From assembly GCA_045589955.1 (NCBI GenBank), contig JAZNQD010000006.1:1-58333 (forward strand): 58,333 bases of DNA. Direction: 5' to 3'. The stretch is from CAJGCS01 sp045589955. Its GTDB lineage: Bacteria; Bacillota_I; Bacilli_A; ML615J-28; CAG-313. The notes under the pieces were generated by a model that did not search any database, was not told the DNA's origin, and saw nothing but the letters and a program-made list of their open reading frames with translations. Made by a program: the position numbers and the translations under genes. Below are positions 51,294-58,333 of the stretch, piece by piece (position 1 is the stretch's first letter; each line of letters begins with the position of its first letter).

Positions 51294-53535
51294 TTTCTTT
51301 TTAGCTTGCTTAATGTTTGTTTCTTTGGGACAAGTAGTAAATGTAGAAGCAGCTAACGGCGAATTAGCCGGAGAAGTTAAATCAGATTATGCAAAAGCAA
51401 TTTCTGATTTACAAACTACAGAATTAATGGGTGGTGTAACATTATATAAACAACAAATTGAAACTTTATATAATGGTATTACTGACAAGTCAAATCCTAA
51501 ATATAAGTGGAACCCACATACTGTGCAATGGGTTGACTTACCTGCAACTTCTGAAAACGTTAATGTTGTTGTATGGACTGACGGAGGAAAACATGGTTGG
51601 GCATCATCGACAGTTAGAAATACAGCAAAAGACTTTGAAGAAAAGAATCCAGGTTGGATTGTTCTTGCTGCTGTAAATGGTGACTTCTTTGACATTAATG
51701 GATCTAAGGAACCAACTAATATTTCTGTTCAAAATGGTGAAGTTTATCAACCAGAAGTGTTAAATAACTATCGAAAAGGTATTGGTTTTAATAGTGGCGA
51801 TTTCACAGATGTTATTTATGGTGATGTTTCAATTGATTCAAGTTTAAGTATTGAAGTATTTAAAAATAATGAAATTGTAGCAACTAAAAAAGCATCTAAA
51901 GTTAATCCAGAAGTTCTTAGCGAAACTGGTATTAATGTATTAACAAAAGATGCTAAATATACTCCTGACCTAACAGGCTATAAAGTTATTGCTGGTGAAT
52001 ATAGTGTTTGTCGTGTAACTAAAAACCAAGTTGAACAAATTTATTTAAGAGGTACAATTATTGGTGAAGAAGAAGTTGGAGTACAAAAAGCTCCAAGTGG
52101 AAAATTCTATTTAGCATCTAAAGATGGATCATTAGATGGATTCTTACAAGCTGGTGACGAAATTAGATGCCAATATAATTTAACAAATGAATGGGCTAAT
52201 TATGATAACGTTATTGGTAGCGTACACCAAATCTTAGACAATGGAAATCCTATGCACCAAGGTAACACTACAGATGACTTCTTATATACAACTCATCCAA
52301 GAACATTTGTTGGTTTTAAAGAAGACGGTTCAGTTGTAATGATGGTTACTGAAGGCCGTGGTAAAGAATCTGATTGTCAAATTGGTACATCACTTTTCCA
52401 AGGTGGTGAATTAATGAGACTTGCAGGTTGTAAAACTGCATTTAACCTTGATGGTGGTGGTTCTTCAACATTATTAGTTCGTAACGCAATGGGACAATTT
52501 GAAGTAATCAATCGTCCAAGCGATGGCGGTGAAAGAAGCATTGGTAATGCTGTATTATTTGTTATGAGAGATCCTGGTATTGTCTTTAATCAAAAAGACA
52601 CAACTAGATCTACTGCAGTATTCGAAAGAAATGCAACACTAATAAGTGAAGAATTAAAAAATGTAACAATTACAATTAATGGTAAAACACATGAATTTAT
52701 TGGTAATCGTATTGAAATTAGTGGTTTAGAAGAATCAACAACTTATGAAGCTGTTATTGAATATGAAGAACCTAATTCAAAAGATTCTTCTAAGTACTCT
52801 AAAGGTCGATTTACAGTACAAGTGAGAACTAAAGACTTTATGGCACCTTCATCTGGCTTACGTATTTCTCAAATTAATAAAGAAGGAATTACAATTGAAA
52901 AAGTAGATGTTGGCTATGGAAGTTGGATTCAAAATGTATCTGTTGAGATTAGTGGTGCAAGTTACTATTTAGGTAATGAAAACTATTTAGAAATTGAAGG
53001 ACTATTAAGTGATACAGAATACAAATTAACTTTCAAATATGATGTTATTGAACCAGGAAATGATAAAGTATATAAATTAGAAGAAGATGTAATTGTTTTC
53101 AAAACTTTAGCATTTAACCTACCTGAATTCATTAAACTTGAAAACGCAGAATTAACACAAAATTCTTTAAAAGTTAATTATGAATATAATGATGAAGATG
53201 ATATCATTGAAAGTATTGCTGTTGTGTTAATGCGAAATGGAAAAGAAGTGTCTCGTCAATCTATTACAAGAAAACGTGGTACTGTAACATTTAGTGAAAT
53301 TGATTTTACACAAGCTGGTTATACAGTTAAAATGGAAGCTTTATATTATGCAGAAGAAGGAGCTACATTTGCTGAAGTTTATTCTTCAGATGAACTTGAA
53401 ATTCCTCAAGTTGAAGTTCCAAAAGCTGAACCTGCTCCATCTAAAAAAGGATGCAAAAAGAGTTCAGTTGAATTAGCTATTGCAACTATTTCTCTATCTT
53501 CAATTGTTGCTTTAGTATTAAGAAAGAAAAAATAG
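51268..53535 (+). CDS. Exported phosphodiester glycosidase (NAGPA family) with Cys-type anchor, copy 1
   Basis: 755 residues. Signal peptide ends near VEA (residues 1-28). The phosphodiester glycosidase (NAGPA, uncovering-enzyme type) domain covers about 75-435: AVNGDFFDING, PRTFVGFKEDGSVVMMV, FNLDGGGSSTLLVRN, INRPSDGGERSIGNAV. Three beta-sandwich modules follow, then PAPSKKGCKKSSVE (Cys729), a hydrophobic helix and RKKK. The family cleaves GlcNAc-1-phosphodiester or related alpha-glycosidic bonds; teichoic-acid- or capsule-like polymers are candidate substrates. The ATG at 51268 follows AAAGGTGG and lies within the YesL-like gene. Confidence 0.87.
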   Translation: MKKMMKLFSFFLACLMFVSLGQVVNVEAANGELAGEVKSDYAKAISDLQTTELMGGVTLYKQQIETLYNGITDKSNPKYKWNPHTVQWVDLPATSENVNVVVWTDGGKHGWASSTVRNTAKDFEEKNPGWIVLAAVNGDFFDINGSKEPTNISVQNGEVYQPEVLNNYRKGIGFNSGDFTDVIYGDVSIDSSLSIEVFKNNEIVATKKASKVNPEVLSETGINVLTKDAKYTPDLTGYKVIAGEYSVCRVTKNQVEQIYLRGTIIGEEEVGVQKAPSGKFYLASKDGSLDGFLQAGDEIRCQYNLTNEWANYDNVIGSVHQILDNGNPMHQGNTTDDFLYTTHPRTFVGFKEDGSVVMMVTEGRGKESDCQIGTSLFQGGELMRLAGCKTAFNLDGGGSSTLLVRNAMGQFEVINRPSDGGERSIGNAVLFVMRDPGIVFNQKDTTRSTAVFERNATLISEELKNVTITINGKTHEFIGNRIEISGLEESTTYEAVIEYEEPNSKDSSKYSKGRFTVQVRTKDFMAPSSGLRISQINKEGITIEKVDVGYGSWIQNVSVEISGASYYLGNENYLEIEGLLSDTEYKLTFKYDVIEPGNDKVYKLEEDVIVFKTLAFNLPEFIKLENAELTQNSLKVNYEYNDEDDIIESIAVVLMRNGKEVSRQSITRKRGTVTFSEIDFTQAGYTVKMEALYYAEEGATFAEVYSSDELEIPQVEVPKAEPAPSKKGCKKSSVELAIATISLSSIVALVLRKKK
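53106..53460 (+). repeat. Duplicated C-terminal module, copy A
   Basis: About 355 bases encoding the last beta-sandwich and the KKGCKKS motif are almost identical to 55396-55750; by eye roughly 15 differences, mostly silent. Upstream parts of the two genes are far more diverged. Confidence 0.9.
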
Positions 53536-53544
53536 GAGTTTATT

Positions 53545-55824
53545 ATGAAAAAGATTAAGGTATCTTATTTAATTTTCTTATCTTTTGCATTAATTTGTAC
53601 AATGATAACTTTACTTCCTGCGGTTAATGCAGAAAAAGGAGTTATGTTATCTGATTATATTGAAGCATTTGGCGAAAGAGAAGAAACTGACTTGCTTGGC
53701 GGAGTTAAATTATACAAGCAAAAATTTAAATCTTATTATGATGGTATTACAAATCCTGCTACTCCTAAATACGAGTATTATGGATCAACTGTTCAATGGG
53801 TTGACCTTCCTGCAACTAGTGAAGAAGTTAAAATGGTTGTTTGGAGCCAAGGTACAACTCATGGGTTTAAAGCATCTCGCACAACTCTTACTGCAAAAGA
53901 CTGGGAAGAAAAACATCCTGGGTGGATTGTTGTTGCGGCTGTAAATGGTGATTTCTTTAATATTAATTCAACATACGAAGCATTAGGATTAATGGTTCAA
54001 GATGGTGATGTTATTAGACCTTTCCAACAAGGACCTTCTTCTTGGATTGGTGAAAATGATGGTGTTTTAGCTTGGGATGCTAATAATAAACTATACGAAG
54101 GCTTCCCTCAAGTAAGTAATACATTAACATTACAAGTTCGAAATACAGCTGGTCAATACGAAGACAAAGCAAGTATTGCTGCAGTTAATCCATTTTCAAT
54201 CCCAGATACTGGAATTGCCCTATTAACAAGAGATTCAAAAAATGATATAAATGTTGAAGGTGCAGTTGTTTATAAAGGATCATATGAATTAAACCGTATC
54301 AGTAATCACGGTAAAGCATTTATTAAAGGAACTGTTTTAGAACAAGTTACTGATCTTACAACAATCAGACCAAAAAATGGTGATTTTTACTTAGCTTCTA
54401 AAGATGGTTCGCTTGATGGTATTGTTTCTGCTGATACATATATTAGATGCCAATATCATCTTCTTGGTGAATGGGCAAATGTTGAAAGTGCAATTAGATA
54501 TTATTGTGTGTTATTAAAAGATGGTGAACATTTATTCTTCCAAGATTCAGTTAGTGGCGTTAAAAATGAATATGGTCTTGCGAAAAACCCAAGAACTGTA
54601 ATCGGTTTTAAAGAAGATGGTTCAGTAGTAATGATGGTTTCTGATGGCCGTGGCATGGATAGAGATTTCCAAGTAGGTTTATCTTATTTCCAAATTGCGG
54701 AAATGATGCGTCTTGCTGGATGTAAAGATGTATATCAAATGGATGGTGGCGGTAGTGCTACACTAGTTGCTAGAAATTCTCAAGGGAACTTAGAAGTTAT
54801 TAATCGACCTAGTGATGGTTCTGAAAGAAGCATTGGTAATGCGATCCTTATGGTTATGAGAGATCCAGGGGTTAAAGTTGATGCTAAGAGCACAACTAGA
54901 AATTCAATTACAATTGCAAAAACAGTTACATCAGTTAGTGATGTCGTTGAAGATATTAAAATTACTATTGATGGTAAAACACATAGCATGAGTGAAGAAC
55001 TTTTAACTATCGAAGGGTTAAAAGAATCTACTGAATATATTGTTAAAATTGAATACGTTCTACCTGATTATCGTTCAACTGGCAAGAAAATTAAAGGTGG
55101 GTATGTATGTAAAGTTAAAACAAGAGATTTCCAATTACCTCCATCTGGCTTAGAAGTATCGGAAATCAATAAAAATGAAATTGTCATAATTAAAAAAGAT
55201 TCGGATTATGCAAGCTGGATTCGAGATGTTTCAGTAATTGTAAGTGGTGAATCTTATTACATGGGCAATGAGAATAAACTGGTTATTTCTGGGTTATTAG
55301 ATGATACTAGTTATACAGTTCATTTCGAATACAATGTTATTGAACCAGGAAATGATACAGTATATAAAGGAAAAGAAGAACCTTTATATATTAAAACACT
55401 TGCATTTAATTTACCTGAATTCATAAAACTTGAAAACGCAGAATTAACACAAAATTCATTAAAAGTTAATTATGAATATAATGATGAAGACGATATCATT
55501 GAAAGTATTGCTGTTGTATTAATGCAAAATGGAAAAGAAGTGTCTCGTCAATCTATTCCAAGAAAACGTGGTACTGTAACATTTAGTGAAATTGATTTTA
55601 CACAAGCTGGTTATACAGTTAAAATGGAAGCTTTATATTATGCAACTGAAGGAGCAACATTTGCTGAAGTTTATTCTTCAGATGAACTTGAAATTCCTCA
55701 AGTTGAAGTTCCAAAAGCTGAACCTGCTCCATCTAAAAAAGGTTGTAAGAAATCAGCTGAGATAATGGTTGCTACAACTTCTGCATTATCTTTAGCAGTA
55801 ATGATTTTAAGAAAGAAGAAATAA
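53545..55824 (+). CDS. Exported phosphodiester glycosidase (NAGPA family) with Cys-type anchor, copy 2
   Basis: 759 residues, paralogue of the preceding gene. Signal peptide ends near VNA (residue 29). The NAGPA domain carries AVNGDFFNINS, PRTVIGFKEDGSVVMMVSDG, YQMDGGGSATLVARN and RPSDGSERSIGNAI. The same three C-terminal modules are present, with the last about 120 residues nearly identical to copy 1. The tail is PAPSKKGCKKSAE (Cys734), a hydrophobic helix and RKKK. Differences in the catalytic domain suggest related but distinct specificity. It lies 9 bases behind copy 1 (AGGAGTTTATT ribosome site). Confidence 0.87.
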   Translation: MKKIKVSYLIFLSFALICTMITLLPAVNAEKGVMLSDYIEAFGEREETDLLGGVKLYKQKFKSYYDGITNPATPKYEYYGSTVQWVDLPATSEEVKMVVWSQGTTHGFKASRTTLTAKDWEEKHPGWIVVAAVNGDFFNINSTYEALGLMVQDGDVIRPFQQGPSSWIGENDGVLAWDANNKLYEGFPQVSNTLTLQVRNTAGQYEDKASIAAVNPFSIPDTGIALLTRDSKNDINVEGAVVYKGSYELNRISNHGKAFIKGTVLEQVTDLTTIRPKNGDFYLASKDGSLDGIVSADTYIRCQYHLLGEWANVESAIRYYCVLLKDGEHLFFQDSVSGVKNEYGLAKNPRTVIGFKEDGSVVMMVSDGRGMDRDFQVGLSYFQIAEMMRLAGCKDVYQMDGGGSATLVARNSQGNLEVINRPSDGSERSIGNAILMVMRDPGVKVDAKSTTRNSITIAKTVTSVSDVVEDIKITIDGKTHSMSEELLTIEGLKESTEYIVKIEYVLPDYRSTGKKIKGGYVCKVKTRDFQLPPSGLEVSEINKNEIVIIKKDSDYASWIRDVSVIVSGESYYMGNENKLVISGLLDDTSYTVHFEYNVIEPGNDTVYKGKEEPLYIKTLAFNLPEFIKLENAELTQNSLKVNYEYNDEDDIIESIAVVLMQNGKEVSRQSIPRKRGTVTFSEIDFTQAGYTVKMEALYYATEGATFAEVYSSDELEIPQVEVPKAEPAPSKKGCKKSAEIMVATTSALSLAVMILRKKK
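55396..55750 (+). repeat. Duplicated C-terminal module, copy B
   Basis: Near-identical partner of 53106-53460, pointing to recent duplication or gene conversion limited to the anchor-proximal domain. Confidence 0.9.
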
Positions 55825-55827
55825 TAA

Positions 55828-57396
55828 ATGATGTTTGATATTAATAAACTAACATTAAAACAAAAAATAGGACAAATGATTGGTCTTGCTTTTTCAGGAA
55901 GCGAATATAGTAAAGAATTACAAATGCAAATTGAAGATATTGAAGCAGGGTTGATTATTTATTTTAAAGATAATTGTTTAAATCCTCGACAAATATTTGA
56001 ATTAAATAAGAAGATTAATGCAAATGCAAAAATTCCTCCATTTATTGCTTTAGACCAAGAAGGAGGGATGGTTGCAAGAGTTACAAGTGGGGTTGTTCAA
56101 ACCCCTGGCGCAATGGTAATTAGTGCTACTAATAATTCAGACTATGCGTACCAATTATGCTATGATATGGGCGTTGAATTAAGACATTTAGGCTTTAACT
56201 TCAATTTTGCTCCTGTAGGAGATATAAACAACAATCCTTTAAATCCGGTTATTAATGTTAGATCTTATTCGGAAAAACCAGAAGTAGTTGCAGAATATGC
56301 AATTAAAGCAATTAAAGGTTTTAAAGATGCTAAAATGATGACATCATTAAAACACTATCCTGGTCATGGTGATACTGCAGTTGATTCTCATGTTGGTTTG
56401 CCAATTGTTGATTTTGATGAAGAAAGAATCAATAAAATGGAACTTGTTCCCTTTAAAGAATTAATCAAGGAAGATCTTCCAGGAATTATGGCCAGTCATG
56501 TCTTATATAAACGTTATGATCCAGTATATCCTACAACATTATCAAAGATAATGGTTCAAGATTTATTAAGAGACAAGTTAGGCTTTAAAGGCTTAGTTGT
56601 TACTGATTCATTAACAATGCAAGCTGTATTTAACAACTTCTCATTAGAAGAAATTGTCCTTCATGGCTTTAATTCGGGATGTGATATTCTTCTACTTTGT
56701 GGAGCAAGAAAAATTGAAATGCAAAAAGAATTTGCAGAAACAGCACTTCGCTTAGCTGAAGAAGGTAAAATCAGTATCGATGTAATTGATGCAGCTGTTA
56801 CAAGAATTCTTAAATATAAAGAAGAATATTTAGTTGGCCAAATGGCTGATAACTTTGAAGAAATAGCTCCTGAATTAGAAAAAAGAGAGCGTGTTGCTTT
56901 AGCGGAAAAAGTAATGGATGAAGGTATCACTTTAGTAAAAGATGAAGCTCATCTATTACCTTTAAAACAAGGGGAAAAAATAGCGGTTGTTTTCCCTGTA
57001 ATCAAAGTAGTTACATTAGTAGAAAACGAGGATAATACTTTAAATTCACTTGGTGATTATCTTCCATTTGATGTTGATAAATATTATATGGAACTTAATC
57101 CAAGTGCTCAAAAACAACAAGAATTACTTGATAAATTAGCTGATTATGATAAAGTAATTTATTGTAGTTATAACGCATGTTTTAACGAAGGACAAGCTAA
57201 TTTAATCAACGCAATCGATAAAAATAAATTAATTAATATTGCGGTAAGAACACCTTATGACTATAATGTATTAGATGTTAAGACTTACCTATGTAGTTAC
57301 GAAGCAAGTATTTTAAGCTTTAAATCACTTGCAAAAATATTATCAGGAAAGGCGAAAGCAACTGGTTGTTTACCTGTTACTTTAGAGGAAAAATAA
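55828..57396 (+). CDS. nagZ: GH3 beta-N-acetylglucosaminidase (NagZ-type), cytoplasmic
   Basis: 522 residues, no signal peptide. NagZ hallmark KHYPGHGDT (175-183) followed by the Asp-x-His catalytic dyad D186-S-H188. The nucleophile is D260 in LVVTDSLTM, and the substrate loop ALDQEGG is present. A C-terminal alpha/beta domain of about 170 residues follows, as in Gram-positive NagZ, but shorter. NagZ removes GlcNAc from GlcNAc-MurNAc(-peptide), linking this operon to wall-glycan recovery; other beta-GlcNAc substrates are possible. It starts 4 bases after NAGPA copy 2 and is followed after 4 bases by nagB. Confidence 0.9.
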   Translation: MMFDINKLTLKQKIGQMIGLAFSGSEYSKELQMQIEDIEAGLIIYFKDNCLNPRQIFELNKKINANAKIPPFIALDQEGGMVARVTSGVVQTPGAMVISATNNSDYAYQLCYDMGVELRHLGFNFNFAPVGDINNNPLNPVINVRSYSEKPEVVAEYAIKAIKGFKDAKMMTSLKHYPGHGDTAVDSHVGLPIVDFDEERINKMELVPFKELIKEDLPGIMASHVLYKRYDPVYPTTLSKIMVQDLLRDKLGFKGLVVTDSLTMQAVFNNFSLEEIVLHGFNSGCDILLLCGARKIEMQKEFAETALRLAEEGKISIDVIDAAVTRILKYKEEYLVGQMADNFEEIAPELEKRERVALAEKVMDEGITLVKDEAHLLPLKQGEKIAVVFPVIKVVTLVENEDNTLNSLGDYLPFDVDKYYMELNPSAQKQQELLDKLADYDKVIYCSYNACFNEGQANLINAIDKNKLINIAVRTPYDYNVLDVKTYLCSYEASILSFKSLAKILSGKAKATGCLPVTLEEK

Positions 57397-57400
57397 AATT

Positions 57401-58129
57401 ATGTTAAAAGTTTTAGTAGTAAAAGATTATGAAGCATTGAGTAAAGAAGGTGCGGAAATAATCGCAAAGACAATTAAAGAAAATGCAAAACCTGTTTTAG
57501 GCCTTGCAACAGGTTCTTCACCAATTGGAACATACAAAGAATTAATTAAAAAATATCAAGCTGGTGAATTATCATTTAAAAATGTTACATCTTATAACTT
57601 AGATGAATACTGTGGAATTAGTATTGAACATCCACAAAGTTACTATTATTTCATGCACGAACAATTATTCAATCATGTAGATATGGATGAAGCAAATGTT
57701 CATATTCCTAGTGCTGCTGGGCCAGACTTAGAAGCTGATTGCAAGAAATACAATGATGCTTTACATCAAGTTGAAATTGACTTACAATTATTAGGCATTG
57801 GTTCAAATGGCCACATTGGTTTTAATGAACCAGGTACACCTTTTGATCAAGAAACATTTGTTGTAAAACTTGCCGAAGGAACTCGTCAAGATAATAAACG
57901 TTTCTTTAACTCAATTGATGAAGTTCCAACTCATGCAATGACAATGGGTATTCAAAACATTATGCAAGCAAAGAAAGTGTTAATGTTAATTAGTGGAAGT
58001 GGAAAAGCTGACACAGTTGTTAGACTTTTAAGCGGTGAAATTACTACAGATTTCCCTGCATCAATCTTACACAATCACCCAGATTGTACAGTAATCATTG
58101 ATGAAGCAGCATATGCAAAAATGAAATAA
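57401..58129 (+). CDS. nagB: Glucosamine-6-phosphate deaminase
   Basis: 242 residues, complete. Converts GlcN-6-P to fructose-6-P and ammonia, the entry of amino sugars into glycolysis. Signatures: LATGSSPIGTYKELI, TSYNLDEYCG (catalytic Asp) and LLGIGSNGHIGFNEPGTPF with the His/Glu active-site residues. It is the last gene of the 25-kb run, so the operon ends in amino-sugar catabolism. No nagA deacetylase is found in the window. Confidence 0.96.
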   Translation: MLKVLVVKDYEALSKEGAEIIAKTIKENAKPVLGLATGSSPIGTYKELIKKYQAGELSFKNVTSYNLDEYCGISIEHPQSYYYFMHEQLFNHVDMDEANVHIPSAAGPDLEADCKKYNDALHQVEIDLQLLGIGSNGHIGFNEPGTPFDQETFVVKLAEGTRQDNKRFFNSIDEVPTHAMTMGIQNIMQAKKVLMLISGSGKADTVVRLLSGEITTDFPASILHNHPDCTVIIDEAAYAKMK

Positions 58130-58162
58130 TAAAAATATAATGAGGTCTTTTTAAAAGGCCCT

Positions 58163-58273
58163 GTGAATTAGTTTAGGGTTCAAGCAATTACACCTGTGAA
58201 TTAGTTTAGGGTTCAAGCAATTACACCTGTGAATTAGTTTAGGGTTTTAAAACCTGTGAAAAACTTTAGGGTC
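58163..58273 (+). repeat. Array of IS-end-like direct repeats
   Basis: GTGAATTAGTTTAGGGTT occurs at 58163, 58196 and 58229 with identical 15-base spacers between the first three (caagcaattacacct), then a diverged copy gtgaaaaactttagggtc at 58256-58273. The same motif in inverted orientation sits at the left edge beside the transposase fragment. I read it as nested or repeated ends of an ISL3-like element. Confidence 0.75.
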
Positions 58274-58276
58274 AAA

Positions 58277-58306
58277 AAATCCGACTAGAAATAGTCGGAT
58301 TTTCTT
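58277..58306 (+). terminator. Terminator downstream of nagB and the repeat array
   Basis: AATCCGACTA / TAGTCGGATT stem with GAAA loop and T-rich tail. It may end the long operon or belong to the insertion element. Confidence 0.85.
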
Positions 58307-58333
58307 TGCAAAAACACACAATAAATGATATAA

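Noticed and set aside
58141..58162. Terminator directly after nagB (ggtctttttaaaaggcc)
   Set aside because: The stem is short, includes a T-G pair and has no trailing T tract.
58163..58273. Small CRISPR array
   Set aside because: The spacers between the first three copies are identical, the fourth unit is degenerate, and no cas genes are present; the motif also flanks a transposase fragment.
1..58333. TGA read as tryptophan (mycoplasma code 4)
   Set aside because: All genes are intact under the standard code and use TGG at conserved Trp positions; no in-frame TGA interrupts a recognisable domain.
1..58333. 58-kb composite transposon between inverted IS ends
   Set aside because: The interior holds essential housekeeping genes (rpsP, rimM, trmD, rplS, tyrS, murC); an assembly break at repeated elements explains the edges better.

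Overview
The window is an AT-rich bacterial segment from the low-GC Gram-positive Bacilli, most plausibly an uncultivated lineage near Erysipelotrichales, RF39 or the Mollicutes. It carries RNase J, CvfB, KhpA, a Bacilli-type MurC, an L19 leader, a tyrosine T-box, and homologues of the Bacillus genes ylbD, ylbE, yktA and yjcZ. MurC argues that the organism makes peptidoglycan and is not a wall-less mollicute. I read 46 complete genes. All end in TAA or TAG, none in TGA, and Trp is encoded by TGG throughout. Both edges carry the same short repeat (gtgaattagtttagggtt) in inverted orientation. The left copies abut the truncated C-terminus of an ISL3-like transposase. The window may therefore be a contig broken at a multicopy insertion sequence.

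Layout. 0.2-6.3 kb: mixed housekeeping genes (DUF975 membrane protein, RNase J, HAD phosphatase, Tag glycosylase, peptide deformylase) followed by a cluster of small sporulation- or coat-type genes. 6.3-14.9 kb: the conserved rpsP-khpA ... rimM-trmD ... rplS ribosome/tRNA group. It is interrupted by an SGNH-hydrolase lipoprotein and a zinc-sensing ArsR/P-type ATPase pair that overlaps rimM, then by a rhodanese-like lipoprotein and CvfB. 15-20 kb: a cytoplasmic GH9 enzyme, a stand-alone condensation-domain protein and MurC. 20-28 kb: a LacI-family regulator, then a tyrosine T-box, tyrS and four tightly packed genes (beta-lactamase-like hydrolase, double GNAT, PIG-L deacetylase, exported GHL10 glycosidase). 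28-32.6 kb: an M19 dipeptidase with two more GHL10 genes.

32.7-58.1 kb is one long co-directional run: GH20; a 1278-residue solute-binding protein with carbohydrate-binding-like domains; two permeases; a surface protein with RCC1 and NHL propellers; a YIP1 protein; a DUF5696-like protein; two more permeases; a YesL-like protein; two phosphodiester glycosidases; a NagZ-type GH3; and glucosamine-6-phosphate deaminase. No ABC ATPase is encoded in the window. Its promoter has a near-consensus cre box between -35 and -10.

Inferred working model: exported GHL10 and NAGPA enzymes cut an amino-sugar polymer at the cell surface. Candidate substrates are peptidoglycan glycan strands or GlcNAc-phosphodiester polymers. 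The solute-binding protein and four permeases import fragments. Cytoplasmic GH20, GHL10, GH3, GH9, dipeptidase, PIG-L and NagB process them. Four of the exported enzymes share a Cys-containing C-terminal tail (KKGCKKS, hydrophobic helix, basic end) that looks like an undescribed surface-anchoring signal. With the TGA absence, it is the most interesting feature here.
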